From Microbacterium profundi (GTDB lineage Bacteria; Actinomycetota; Actinomycetes; Actinomycetales; Microbacteriaceae), in assembly GCF_000763375.1 (NCBI RefSeq), contig NZ_JPSY01000001.1, positions 1,674,001 to 1,738,000 of the forward strand: a stretch of 64,000 nucleotides of DNA, written 5' to 3'. The position numbers and the translations under genes are program-made. Shown here piece after piece: positions 22,349 through 30,799 of the stretch. Numbering within the stretch: the first letter of the stretch is position 1; each line of letters begins with the position of its first letter. The notes beneath the pieces were generated by a model that saw only the letters and a list, made by a program, of their open reading frames with translations, was not told the origin of the DNA and did no database searches.

Positions 22349-23548
22349 TCAGTCGATCGGCCAGCCCGTGTACGCCTCGGCGAGGAATGAGCGACCGGCC
22401 TCGGACTCGACGACCGACCGCAGCTCTCCGGCTTGGCGGAGGTGGTCGAACTCACTGGCGTCTGGTGCGGTGTGCAGCATGCTCGTCATCCACCACGAGA
22501 AGTGCTGCGCCTTCCAGATTCGGCGAGATGCCTGTTCGGCGTAGCCGTCGATGAGGCGCTCGTCGTTCTCGGTCAGCAGCGCGCGCAGGGCACGGGCGAG
22601 CAGCATGACATCGGCGATGGCGAGGTTCATGCCCTTCGCGCCGGTCGGTGGCACGGTGTGCGCGGCGTCGCCGACGAGAGCGGCGCGTCCATGGCGCAGC
22701 TCATTCGCGACGAAGCTGCGGAAGCGCAGCACGTCGCGCTGGAAGATCGGGCCCTCCTTGAGTGTGGTGCCCGGCACGCGCGACTGCAGTGTCTCCCAGA
22801 TCTGCTCCTCGCTCAGGGCGTTCGGGTCGGCGTCGGGGGCGCACTGGAAGTACATGCGCTGCACCTCCGGGCTGCGCTGGCTGATGAGGGCGAAGCCGTT
22901 CGGGGAGTTGCTGTAGATCAGCTCCTCGGCCGAGGGTGGCGCTTCGGTCAGGATGCCGAACCACGCGAACGGGTACTCGCGGAAGAATCCGCTGCGCGAG
23001 TCGCCGGTGATCGCCGGGCGCACGACCGACCGCGAGCCGTCGGCTCCGACCACGAAGTCTGCCTCGATCGTGAGCTCTTCGCCTGCGGCGGTGGTCGTCA
23101 GCACGCGAGGGCGTTCGCTGTCGATGTCTTCGACGCGGGTCGCTGTCACGCCGAAGCGCAGATCCTGCCCTGCGCCGAGGCGCAGCGCGAGCATGTCTTT
23201 GAGCACCTCATGCTGCGGGTAGAGCCACACGCTGCGGCCTACGAGGCCCGGAAAGTCGATGCGGTGTCCCTCGCCCTGGAAGCGCAGCTCGATGCCGTCG
23301 TGCCGGTCGCCCACCGTGTTCACGCGCGTGTTCGGATCGATCGCCGTGAGCAGGTCGACAGTGCCCTGTTCGAGGATGCCAGCGCGGATCGTGTGCTCGA
23401 TCTCGTCACGGGAACGCTGATCGATCACGATCGACTCGATCCCGGCATCCGCGAGCAGGTGGGAGAGGATCAGGCCCGCTGGTCCTGCGCCGACGATTGC
23501 GACGCGGGTGCGGATCTTCTCCGGGTGCGGTGCTGCTGCTGCGTCCAT
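22349..23548 (-). CDS. pobA: 4-hydroxybenzoate 3-monooxygenase
   Basis: FAD-dependent hydroxylase (399 aa) that converts 4-hydroxybenzoate to protocatechuate with NAD(P)H and O2. The N-terminal GxGxxG motif is AIVGAGPAG, and the DG fingerprint is VVGADGSRSVVR. The NGFALISQRSPEVQRMYFQ segment carries the substrate-binding Ser/Arg residues known from Pseudomonas PobA. GDAAH-VPPTGAKGMN is the second FAD motif. AAGGAG precedes ATG 23548. Its product enters the ligAB pathway encoded at 29.7-36.5 kb. Confidence 0.94.
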   Translation of the reverse strand: MDAAAAPHPEKIRTRVAIVGAGPAGLILSHLLADAGIESIVIDQRSRDEIEHTIRAGILEQGTVDLLTAIDPNTRVNTVGDRHDGIELRFQGEGHRIDFPGLVGRSVWLYPQHEVLKDMLALRLGAGQDLRFGVTATRVEDIDSERPRVLTTTAAGEELTIEADFVVGADGSRSVVRPAITGDSRSGFFREYPFAWFGILTEAPPSAEELIYSNSPNGFALISQRSPEVQRMYFQCAPDADPNALSEEQIWETLQSRVPGTTLKEGPIFQRDVLRFRSFVANELRHGRAALVGDAAHTVPPTGAKGMNLAIADVMLLARALRALLTENDERLIDGYAEQASRRIWKAQHFSWWMTSMLHTAPDASEFDHLRQAGELRSVVESEAGRSFLAEAYTGWPID

Positions 23549-23641
23549 GGCGTCTCCTTCGACGGGTGCTTCGGCGGTGGCGGACGACTTCGAGCCCGTG
23601 CCGACCAGTGTGCCCTGAGCGTCGGGCGAGGATCCGAAGAA

Positions 23642-23656
23642 TCCCGTTGAACGGGA
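23642..23656. promoter_or_regulatory. Palindrome upstream of pobA, candidate regulator site
   Basis: TCCCGTT-G-AACGGGA is a perfect 7-bp inverted repeat just after the iclR stop and about 95 bp upstream of the pobA start. It may be the operator bound by the adjacent IclR-type regulator, or a small terminator for iclR. Confidence 0.45.
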
Positions 23657-23657
23657 A

Positions 23658-24407
23658 TCAGCGCGACCGGCCGAGATCGCGCTCGATGGCCTTCGCGGCG
23701 TCGAGCAGCGCTGCGACCGCAGTATCCGTCTCGCTCTCACGAGGCAGCACGACCGACAGCGCGGCGACGACCTCACCGTGGTCGCGCACCGGCACGGCGA
23801 CGCCGGTGGAGACCGCTTCGATGGACCCCGGCGCGACGACGTATCCGCGACGCCGGATCGATGCGAGCATCGCGCGCAGCGTCGCGGCATCCGTCACCGT
23901 CTCCCTCGCCACCGCACGCAGCGGCCCGGCCAGCACCCGCTCGCGGATCGAAGGATCGGCGTGGGCCAGCAGCACCAGGCCCGACGATGACGCGTGCACC
24001 GGCAGACGGCCGGCGATGCGGGTGATGTTGGCGCCGGCATCCGGATGCGAGAGCCGCTCGAGGAAGAGCGCCTCCTCATGCTCGAGCACGGCGAGCTGGG
24101 TGTGCTCGCGGATCAGCGTCTGCACGCGCTCCATGTGCGGCAGAGCGGCCTGGCGCAACCGCAGGGCGCTCGAGCCCCGCAGCGCGAGCTCCCACAGGTG
24201 CATGCCGAGGCGGATGCGGTGGTCCTCATCGCGCTCCAGCAGCCCGGCTGCGACGAGGTCGCCGACGATGCGGTGCGCAGTGGATGCCGGCAATCCCGTG
24301 CGCTCGGCGATCTCCGTGGCGGTCTGCATCGTGCGCTCGGTGGTGAAGGTGTCGAGCACGCGCACGATCCGATCGGTCATCGAGTCGCCGGAGGGGGAGT
24401 TCGCCAT
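23658..24407 (-). CDS. IclR-family transcriptional regulator, probable pobA regulator
   Basis: 249 aa. N-terminal winged helix (residues about 10-70, RIVRVLDTF and TGLPASTAHRIVGDL) and a C-terminal IclR effector-binding domain with the conserved SSSGLVLLAH and SIRRRGYVV segments. It is encoded directly upstream of pobA on the same strand. IclR-type PobR/PcaU proteins control 4-hydroxybenzoate and protocatechuate genes in other bacteria, so control of pobA is likely. ATG 24407 is the only strong start. Confidence 0.88.
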   Translation of the reverse strand: MANSPSGDSMTDRIVRVLDTFTTERTMQTATEIAERTGLPASTAHRIVGDLVAAGLLERDEDHRIRLGMHLWELALRGSSALRLRQAALPHMERVQTLIREHTQLAVLEHEEALFLERLSHPDAGANITRIAGRLPVHASSSGLVLLAHADPSIRERVLAGPLRAVARETVTDAATLRAMLASIRRRGYVVAPGSIEAVSTGVAVPVRDHGEVVAALSVVLPRESETDTAVAALLDAAKAIERDLGRSR

Positions 24408-24479
24408 GCGGCTAGCCTGCCACCTGTCGGTCACGGTGTGAGCGGATGCCGAATGGTCAGAGCCGGGTAACCTCGTCCC

Positions 24480-25130
24480 ATGCCCTCCTCCACGCCCACC
24501 GCCGCGACGCCGTGGGCGCCGCTCGAGCCCCAGGCGGTCGCCCGGCTCCTCGCCGCGGCATCCGTTCGCTGGTGGCTGTCGGGCGGCGTCGCGCTCGACC
24601 GGTGGCTCGGGCATCCGATCCGTGCGCGCGAGAACATCGACGTGAGCGTCGTCGCTGCAGATCTCCGAGGACTGGTCGGGAACCTCCCTGAGGGGTTCAG
24701 CGCGTGGGTGCCGGGCGAGGATGAGATCGTGCCGTTCGCGGATGCTCCGCAGGAAGCCGATCTGCAACCGGTGCTCATCCGCGACGATGCGCAGAATGCC
24801 TGGGTTCTTCAGGTCAACGCCGAAGACGGAGCCCCGCGGGCCTGGGTCTACAAGCGTGACCCGCGGCTCACGCTGCCGTGGGACCGCGCGGTGCTCGACA
24901 TCGACGGCATCCCCACCGGCGCTCCTGAGGTGCAGCTGGTCTGGAAGGCGCTTCGTCCTCGTGCGGAGGACACCACGGACAAGGATGCCGTCCTGCCGTC
25001 GCTCACGGAAGACGCGGTGTCGTTCTACGAGACCGCACTGCTGCGCATCCACCCGCATTCGACGTGGGCGATCCACGTGCGCAGCCCCTTCGCCCCGGCC
25101 AAAGCCAGCTGGAACCGCAAGAAGAACTGA
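24480..25130 (+). CDS. Nucleotidyltransferase-fold protein (aminoglycoside adenylyltransferase-like)
   Basis: 216 aa. The WWLSGGVALDRWLG motif and the following ENIDVSV resemble ANT(2'')-like nucleotidyltransferases, which normally have WWIAGGxAxD and a DxD pair. Here the second acidic residue of that pair is Ser (IDVSV), so catalysis is uncertain. The C-terminal part contains VQLVWKALRPRAEDTTDKDA, with Lys/Asp residues as in the family. Leaderless promoter TAACCT (24468-24473), 7 nt from the ATG. Resistance activity should not be assumed. Confidence 0.65.
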   Translation: MPSSTPTAATPWAPLEPQAVARLLAAASVRWWLSGGVALDRWLGHPIRARENIDVSVVAADLRGLVGNLPEGFSAWVPGEDEIVPFADAPQEADLQPVLIRDDAQNAWVLQVNAEDGAPRAWVYKRDPRLTLPWDRAVLDIDGIPTGAPEVQLVWKALRPRAEDTTDKDAVLPSLTEDAVSFYETALLRIHPHSTWAIHVRSPFAPAKASWNRKKN

Positions 25131-25164
25131 CGCCGATCCACCTGGGCTCTCCTTCACGTGCTAT

Positions 25165-25180
25165 CGTTGGTACCCCAACG
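25165..25180. promoter_or_regulatory. MarR-type operator upstream of mobA
   Basis: CGTTGG-TACC-CCAACG is a perfect 6-bp inverted repeat with a 4-bp centre, 50 bp upstream of the mobA start. The size and symmetry suit the MarR regulator encoded directly after mobA. Confidence 0.6.
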
Positions 25181-25229
25181 AATTTGGATCGGCAGTGTCG
25201 CCACAGCCGGAGTGATCGAAGGAGATCCC

Positions 25230-27134
25230 ATGCAGTTCTACCGCGACGGATACCGCCCCGGTGACCCGGACGTCGTGCCCGCGGCGCCGCAGACGAGGGA
25301 CCGCGCTGCCGAGCTCCCGAACGAAGTCGACGTGCTCATCGTCGGCACCGGGCCCGCCGGCACCGTGCTCGCCGCGCAGCTCGCGGCGTTCCCCGACATC
25401 ACGACGCGCGTCATCGAGCGTCGGTCGGGCCCGCTCGAGGTCGGACAGGCCGATGGCGTCGCGTGCCGCACGGTCGAGATGTTCCAGGCGTTCGGTCTCG
25501 CCGACGCGCTCGTCCGTGAGGCCTACTGGGTCAACGAGGTGCGGTTCTGGGGCCCTTCCGAAGACGACCGCTCCAAGATCGCGCGCAGCGGCTGGGTCGA
25601 CGACACTCCGGCGGGGCTGAGCGAGTTCCCGCACGTGATCGTGAACCAGGCGCGCATGCAGCAGTTCCTGCTCGATCACGCGGCGAAGTCCGCGAGCAGG
25701 CTCGAAGCAGATTACGGCGTGGAGTTCATCGGCTACGAGATGGACACCGCATCGGAGCATCCGGTCATCGCGACCCTGCGGCGGACCGAGGGCGAGGAGT
25801 TCACCGTCCGCGCCAAGTACGTGATCGGCTGCGACGGCGCGCGCAGCAACGTGCGTCGCGCTCTCGGCATCCGCCTGGAGGGCGATGCGGCCAACCACGC
25901 CTGGGGCGTCATGGACGTGCTCGCCACGACCGACTTCCCCGACTGGCGCACCAAGAACGTCGTGCAGTCCGCCGGCAAGGGCAGCCTGCTGATGATCCCG
26001 CGTGAGGGCGGCAACATGGTGCGCTGCTACGTAGACCTCGGTGTGGTGCAGTCCGGCGACGCGGAGATCCGCAAGGCGACGGCCGCCCAGCTCGCAGACG
26101 TCGCGAACGCGATTCTGCACCCCTACTCGATCGATGTGCAGCAGGTCGCCTGGTCGAGCGTCTACGAGGTCGGTCAGCGGGTCGCGGATCGCTTCGATGA
26201 TCTGTCGCCGGAGTCCGCGGCGGATGCCACACCGCACCTGTTCCTCGCGGGCGACGCCTGCCACACTCACAGCGCCAAGGCCGGGCAGGGCATGAACGTG
26301 TCGATGCAGGACGCGTTCAACCTCGGCTGGAAGCTCGCCGCCGTTCTGCAGGGCCGCTCGGATGCTGCCCTGCTGCGCACCTACTCGGAGGAGCGTCAGG
26401 CGATCGCCGCCGACCTCATCGCATTCGACAAGCACTGGTCGGCATTCATCGCGCAGCCGGCGATCGACCCGGAGCACCCGGAGCGCGGCGGCGTCTCGCC
26501 CGCCGACATGCAGGCCGAGTTCGCGCGCCAGGGCCGGTACACCGCCGGACTCGCGACGACGTACTCTCCGTCGACGCTCACGGGATCGTCGGAACACCAG
26601 AGCCTCGCGCGCGGTTTCGAGATCGGCACGCGATTCCACTCCGCGCCAGTGCGGCGCGTGGCCGATGCCCGCCGTATGCAGCTCGGGCACTCCCACAGCG
26701 CCGACGGACGCTGGCGCATCTACGCCTTCGGCGACTCTTCGGGCGCAGCGCTGCGCGATCTCGCGACGTGGTTGGCAGAGGATGCGGACTCGCCCGTGCG
26801 CACGTTCACGGCAGCGGACGCCGACATCGACAGCGTGATCGACGTGCACGGGATCTTCCGCGGCTCGCACCACGACGTCGACGTCACCGCACTGCCGTCG
26901 ATCCTTCTCCCGAAGTCCGGCCCGCTGGGCCTGCAGGATTGGGAGAAGGCCTGGGCGACCGACGACGCCGACGACATCTTCGCGCTCAGGGGCATCGCCG
27001 ATGAGGGCGCGGTCATCGTGGTGCGGCCTGACCAGTACGTCGCGCAGGTGCTGCCGCTGACCGCGCGCGATGAGCTGCGTGACTTCTTCGGAGGGTTCCT
27101 GCTGCCGGTCACGGCCACCGTATCCGCCGCCTGA
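25230..27134 (+). CDS. mobA: 3-hydroxybenzoate 4-monooxygenase-like FAD hydroxylase
   Basis: FAD-dependent aromatic hydroxylase (634 aa, close to the 639 aa of Comamonas MobA). The FAD domain begins VDVLIVGTGPAGTVLAAQL (residues about 33-51). The fingerprint GCDGARSNVRR and the GDACHTHSAKAGQGMN motif follow. The C-terminal thioredoxin-like domain (residues about 455-634) is typical of the phenol 2-monooxygenase/MobA group. AAGGAG at 25219-25224 fixes ATG 25230. The likely reaction is 3-hydroxybenzoate to protocatechuate; phenol or another hydroxyaromatic is possible. The operator and marR partner suggest substrate induction. Confidence 0.85.
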   Translation: MQFYRDGYRPGDPDVVPAAPQTRDRAAELPNEVDVLIVGTGPAGTVLAAQLAAFPDITTRVIERRSGPLEVGQADGVACRTVEMFQAFGLADALVREAYWVNEVRFWGPSEDDRSKIARSGWVDDTPAGLSEFPHVIVNQARMQQFLLDHAAKSASRLEADYGVEFIGYEMDTASEHPVIATLRRTEGEEFTVRAKYVIGCDGARSNVRRALGIRLEGDAANHAWGVMDVLATTDFPDWRTKNVVQSAGKGSLLMIPREGGNMVRCYVDLGVVQSGDAEIRKATAAQLADVANAILHPYSIDVQQVAWSSVYEVGQRVADRFDDLSPESAADATPHLFLAGDACHTHSAKAGQGMNVSMQDAFNLGWKLAAVLQGRSDAALLRTYSEERQAIAADLIAFDKHWSAFIAQPAIDPEHPERGGVSPADMQAEFARQGRYTAGLATTYSPSTLTGSSEHQSLARGFEIGTRFHSAPVRRVADARRMQLGHSHSADGRWRIYAFGDSSGAALRDLATWLAEDADSPVRTFTAADADIDSVIDVHGIFRGSHHDVDVTALPSILLPKSGPLGLQDWEKAWATDDADDIFALRGIADEGAVIVVRPDQYVAQVLPLTARDELRDFFGGFLLPVTATVSAA

Positions 27135-27135
27135 G

Positions 27136-27264
27136 GCCGTCGCGCCGTTGTGCCGTTGTGCCGTTGTGCCGTTGCGCCGTCGCGCCGTTGTGCCGTTGTG
27201 CCGTCGCGCCGTCGCGCCGTTGTGCCGTTGTGCCGTTGTGCCGTCGCTCCGTGCGCCGTCGCGC
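27136..27264. repeat. 8-bp microsatellite between mobA and marR
   Basis: About 16 head-to-tail units of an 8-bp motif in two variants, GCCGTTGT and GCCGTCGC, starting 2 bp after the mobA stop. The last units are degenerate. It joins a family-A repeat. It is non-coding, and copy-number change would alter the mobA-marR spacing. Confidence 0.9.
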
Positions 27265-27282
27265 CCTGAGCCTGTCGAAGGG
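27264..27282. repeat. Family-A repeat, inverted orientation
   Basis: CCCTGAGCCTGTCGAAGGG is the exact reverse complement of the family-A unit. It lies between the microsatellite and the marR gene. Confidence 0.9.
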
Positions 27283-27350
27283 TCGACGGCGGCACCTCGG
27301 ACGCTTCGACAGGCGCAGCGGTCGGAAGGCCTGAGAGGATGGATGCCGTG

Positions 27351-27779
27351 ATGACCGTGCCCGACCTCCCCGAACCGCAGCGGCACGTCGGCAATCTCAT
27401 CCGTCGGGCGCAGCAGTTGCATCTGTCGACCTGGGCACGCGTGGCCGATCCTGACATCACGAGCACGCAGTACAGCATCCTCACGATCCTCGATCGACTC
27501 GGGGAGGCGAGTCAGCGCGAACTCGGTGATGAGGCCGACCTCGATCGGTCGACGATCGCCGACCTCGTGCGCCGGATGGAGAAGTCCGGCCTCATCGCCC
27601 GGCAGCGTGCAGCGGGTGATGCGCGGCGCAACGTCGTCACCCTCACCGAGCACGGTGCCGGGGAGCGGAAGCGGCTCGCGCCGCTGGTCGTCGACGTGCA
27701 GCGCGAGCTCACCGCGCACCTTGAGGCGGACGAGGTTGCGGCGCTGTTCCGTGGACTGTGGCGGATGCTGGAGAGGTAG
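27351..27779 (+). CDS. MarR-family regulator of the mobA gene
   Basis: 142 aa from ATG 27351. Winged helix with the wing motif RQRAAGDARRNVVTLTEHG, and a recognition region DLDRSTIADLVRRMEKSGLI. It is probably a repressor released by an aromatic acid, acting at the CGTTGG palindrome ahead of mobA. GAGAGGA lies 11 nt before ATG 27351. ATG 27339 and GTG 27348 are in-frame alternatives. Separated from mobA by a microsatellite of about 130 bp and a family-A repeat. Confidence 0.85.
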   Translation: MTVPDLPEPQRHVGNLIRRAQQLHLSTWARVADPDITSTQYSILTILDRLGEASQRELGDEADLDRSTIADLVRRMEKSGLIARQRAAGDARRNVVTLTEHGAGERKRLAPLVVDVQRELTAHLEADEVAALFRGLWRMLER

Positions 27780-27796
27780 AAGGCCGGGAGCGCTTT

Positions 27797-27832
27797 GCGT
27801 GAATCGTTGCGGATTTACTGTCCGATTCACGC
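27797..27832. promoter_or_regulatory. Palindromic operator at the fic promoter
   Basis: GCGTGAATCG (27797-27806) and CGATTCACGC (27823-27832) are perfect inverted arms with a 16-bp spacer. The -10 box TAAATT (27833-27838) directly follows and ends 7 nt before the ATG. A dimeric regulator here would block the promoter. The C-terminal helix-turn-helix of the Fic protein itself is the obvious candidate. Confidence 0.7.
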
Positions 27833-27844
27833 TAAATTGATCGC

Positions 27845-28720
27845 ATGATCAACCGCGTGACGTGGGATCGGCTCGAGGCCGTCATCGCTGATTATCGAGC
27901 GACGGTCGAGGGCCATCCCGAGGCACTCGCCCAGATCGCCCGCGCCGAACTGGCCGAGTCCGTGCAGCAGTCGAACGCGATCGAGAACTCGACGCTGACG
28001 CTCCACGACACGGAGCGCATCCTCGCCGGGCTCATGCCGGCGGCGCGGCGCGATCTTCGCGAGGTGTACGAGGCGAAGAATCTCGCTGCCGTCACGGAAT
28101 CGCTGATGACCGACCGCGAACCGTTCTCCGTCGACCTGATCCTGCGCTGGCACAGCATGCTCCTCGCCGGCATCCGAGATGACGTGGCAGGGAGGTTCCG
28201 GCATGCGGACGAGTGGGTGCGGGTGGGCGCGCATCTCGGCGCCAATCCTGCATTCGTCGCCGATCTGGTCGCCGACGCCCTGACGCGCTTCCACGACGAC
28301 GCGTCGATGGCGCCCCTCGAGCGCATCGCGTGGTTCCACTGCGAGTTCGAGGTCATCCATCCCTTCGTCGACGGCAATGGCCGAATCGGGCGGATGCTGA
28401 TCAACAAGCAGTTGCAGGTCATCGGGCTGCCCGCGGTGATCGTGCGAGCGCGCAATCGGAGGGTCGACTACTACTCGTTGCTCGCGCAGTACGCGAAGAG
28501 CAGTTCCCACGACGGCATGACCAGGTTGCTCGCACTGCTGGTTCTCGAATCGCTGCACAAGCGCATCGCACTCATCAGCAGCCGCCGCGTGATTCCTCTC
28601 GCCGACTGGGCGCGTGCCGCGGGGATCAGCGGAGCGGCAGCGGCCAACAAGGCGAAGCGGCAGACGATCCCGGCGTTTCGCATGCGGGACCGCTGGATGG
28701 TGGCGGAGGACTACCGCTGA
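27845..28720 (+). CDS. Stand-alone Fic protein with C-terminal HTH domain
   Basis: Fic/DOC-fold AMP- or nucleotidyl-transferase (291 aa). The core motif HPFVDGNGRIGR starts at His172, with all key residues present. The inhibitory helix SNAIEN (S43, E47) precedes the core on the same chain, the class II arrangement that restrains activity. The C-terminal 45 residues look like a helix-turn-helix. Promoter and a 36-bp operator lie just upstream; the mRNA appears leaderless. No separate antitoxin gene is present. The last 10 bp overlap the convergent LysR gene. Confidence 0.9.
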   Translation: MINRVTWDRLEAVIADYRATVEGHPEALAQIARAELAESVQQSNAIENSTLTLHDTERILAGLMPAARRDLREVYEAKNLAAVTESLMTDREPFSVDLILRWHSMLLAGIRDDVAGRFRHADEWVRVGAHLGANPAFVADLVADALTRFHDDASMAPLERIAWFHCEFEVIHPFVDGNGRIGRMLINKQLQVIGLPAVIVRARNRRVDYYSLLAQYAKSSSHDGMTRLLALLVLESLHKRIALISSRRVIPLADWARAAGISGAAAANKAKRQTIPAFRMRDRWMVAEDYR

Positions 28721-29625
28721 CGCGTCCGGTACTCACCGGCTGCGACAGCATCCAGCACCACCGAACGGAACCACCGCTGCGCCGGTGACAGGCTGGCCTC
28801 GCGCCGCGTGTAGAGCGACACCGGCGTGCTCTGTCCCGGCCAGGGGAGCTCGGCGATCCGCAGGCCGGGGAACCAGCCGCAGAACACCTCCGCGACGTGA
28901 CGTGGTAGCAGCACGATCAGATCGGTGGCCTCCAGCACAGCCGGCACGGTCGCATACTCCTCGACGGTGAGCGCGACCTGGGGCATGAGACCGTGCTCTG
29001 TGAGCGCCTGCAGCGGGAACACGTGGCCGCCGCGCGCCGAGACGCGCACGAAGTGGCGTCCGGCGAACATGTCCGGTCCCGTCTCGGGGAGCGGATGCTG
29101 CCCTGACGACAGCGCGACGTACTCGACGGCGCGCACATGCGTGCGCCACAGTCGCGGACTGCCGATCATCGACACGGTCATCGCGAGGTCGATCGTGCCG
29201 CGGATGAGGCCGTCCTCGACCTGATCGGAGTCCAGGCGCGCCACCTGCAGGTGCGGGCTGGATGCTGCGCGAGCGAGCGCGGCCATGATCGGGGGCAGGA
29301 ACGTCTGCTCACCGATCGAGGTGAGCCCCAGCGACAGTTCGCCACTGAAGCCGGCCGGCTCGAACGCCTCCGGATCGCTCACCGTCTCATCGATCTGAGC
29401 GAGAGCCTCGTGCAGCGGCGCGAACAGGGCGGTGGCCTTCGCGGTCGGCACCATGTCGTGCCCCTCGCGACGGAACAGCTCATCGCCGAACTTCTCGCGC
29501 AGCCGCCGCAGCGTATAGCTGACTGTCGGCTGCGTGACGTGCAGTCGCTCTGCGGCGGCCGTCACGCTGCGCAGCTCGTAGAGCACCACGAAGGTGCGCA
29601 ACTGGTTCAGATCAGCCAGAGCCAT
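28711..29625 (-). CDS. LysR-type regulator of the protocatechuate operon
   Basis: 304 aa. N-terminal winged helix (DLNQLRTFVVLYELRSVTAAA, VTQPTVSYTLRRLRE) and a C-terminal periplasmic-binding-type effector domain (residues about 95-295). It is divergent from ligJ, the classical arrangement for a LysR activator of a catabolic operon. The inducer is unknown; protocatechuate or a ring-cleavage product is plausible. GAGAGGA precedes the ATG. Confidence 0.88.
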   Translation of the reverse strand: MALADLNQLRTFVVLYELRSVTAAAERLHVTQPTVSYTLRRLREKFGDELFRREGHDMVPTAKATALFAPLHEALAQIDETVSDPEAFEPAGFSGELSLGLTSIGEQTFLPPIMAALARAASSPHLQVARLDSDQVEDGLIRGTIDLAMTVSMIGSPRLWRTHVRAVEYVALSSGQHPLPETGPDMFAGRHFVRVSARGGHVFPLQALTEHGLMPQVALTVEEYATVPAVLEATDLIVLLPRHVAEVFCGWFPGLRIAELPWPGQSTPVSLYTRREASLSPAQRWFRSVVLDAVAAGEYRTRQR

Positions 29626-29663
29626 CTATCGATCCTCTCTATGGGGAACGTGCTTCACATCTA

Positions 29664-29697
29664 TTGGACTATATACAGCACCCGACCTAGAGTCGGG
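29664..29697 (+). promoter_or_regulatory. Likely ligJ operon promoter and candidate LysR site
   Basis: TTGGAC (29664-29669) and TAGAGT (29688-29693) form a promoter with an 18-bp spacer. CCCGAC-CTAGA-GTCGGG (29681-29697) is an inverted repeat around the -10 box. The ATCTATTGGACTATAT segment overlapping the -35 region could be the activator site. Confidence 0.5.
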
Positions 29698-29757
29698 ACC
29701 AGCAGCACCTTTGCGACAGCATCCGAGTTCAGCTCCGAGTGACAAGGACGACACGCG

Positions 29758-30789
29758 TTGATCATCGACATCCACGGCCACTACACGACCGCCCCCGCAC
29801 AGCTGGGCGCCTGGCGTGACCTGCAGATCGCCTTCACGAAGGGCGACGGCGAGGCGCCCGATCCGGCATCCCTGCACATCAGCGACGACGACATCCGCGA
29901 GACGATCGAAGCCAACCAGCTCAAGCTCATGAACGAGCGCGGCAGCGACATCACCGTCTTCAGCCCCCGCGCCTCGTTCATGGCCCACCACATCGGCGAC
30001 CTCGCGGTCAGCGAGACCTGGGCACGCATCTGCAACGACCTCGTCGCCCGCGTCAGCGAGCTGTTCCCCGATCGCTTCCTCATGGGCGCGATGCTTCCGC
30101 AGTCACCGGGCGTCGACCAGAAGACCACCGTCGCCGAGCTGACCCGCGCCGTCGAAGAACTCGGCGCCGTCACCGTCAACCTCAATCCCGACCCGTCCGG
30201 TGGCAAGTGGTCCGCGCCCGCCCTCACCGACCGCTCCTGGTACCCGATCTACGAGAAGCTCGTCGAGTACGAGATCCCCGCCATGGTGCACGTGAGCACG
30301 ACGTGCCGGCCAGACGTGTTCCACACGACCGGCGACCACTACCTCAGTGCAGACACGACCGCCTTCATGCAGCTGCTCAAGGGCGACCTGTTCACGGACT
30401 TTCCCGACCTCAAGCTCGTCATCCCGCACGGCGGCGGTGCGGTGCCGTATCACTGGGGACGCTTCCGCGGACTCGCGATGGCTCTCGGCCAGCCCGAACT
30501 CGAAGAGCACCTGTTGAACAACGTCTACTTCGACACGTGCGTCTACCACCAGCCGGGCATCGACCTGCTGACCGATGTCATCCCCACCGAGAACATCCTG
30601 TTCGCGAGCGAGATGATCGGCGCCGTCCGCGACATCGACCCGCGCACCGGCCACTACTTCGACGACACCAAGCGCTATGTCGACGCGACGACGAACCTCA
30701 GCGACTTCCAGCGCGAGCTGGTCTTCGAGGGCAACGCCCGCCGCGTCTACCCGCGCCTCGACCGCGCCCTGACCGCCCGCGGTCTCTGA
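29758..30789 (+). CDS. ligJ: 4-oxalomesaconate hydratase
   Basis: Amidohydrolase-superfamily enzyme (343 aa) that hydrates 4-oxalomesaconate to 4-carboxy-4-hydroxy-2-oxoadipate in the 4,5-cleavage pathway. The N-terminal metal motif is IDIHGHY. VIPHGGGAVPYHWGRFRGLA, the LNPDPSGG segment and the C-terminal SEMIGAVRDIDPRTG closely follow Sphingobium LigJ. TTG start with AAGGAC 11 nt upstream. First gene of the operon, divergent from the LysR gene. Confidence 0.93.
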   Translation: MIIDIHGHYTTAPAQLGAWRDLQIAFTKGDGEAPDPASLHISDDDIRETIEANQLKLMNERGSDITVFSPRASFMAHHIGDLAVSETWARICNDLVARVSELFPDRFLMGAMLPQSPGVDQKTTVAELTRAVEELGAVTVNLNPDPSGGKWSAPALTDRSWYPIYEKLVEYEIPAMVHVSTTCRPDVFHTTGDHYLSADTTAFMQLLKGDLFTDFPDLKLVIPHGGGAVPYHWGRFRGLAMALGQPELEEHLLNNVYFDTCVYHQPGIDLLTDVIPTENILFASEMIGAVRDIDPRTGHYFDDTKRYVDATTNLSDFQRELVFEGNARRVYPRLDRALTARGL

Positions 30790-30799
30790 GAGGAACACA

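Noticed and set aside
24480..25130. Functional aminoglycoside resistance gene
   Set aside because: Only fold-level similarity with one altered metal-binding residue; no resistance cassette or mobile context.
25161..27830. 889-aa minus-strand frame opposite mobA and marR
   Set aside because: Antisense shadow; it even runs through the microsatellite, which encodes low-complexity residues.
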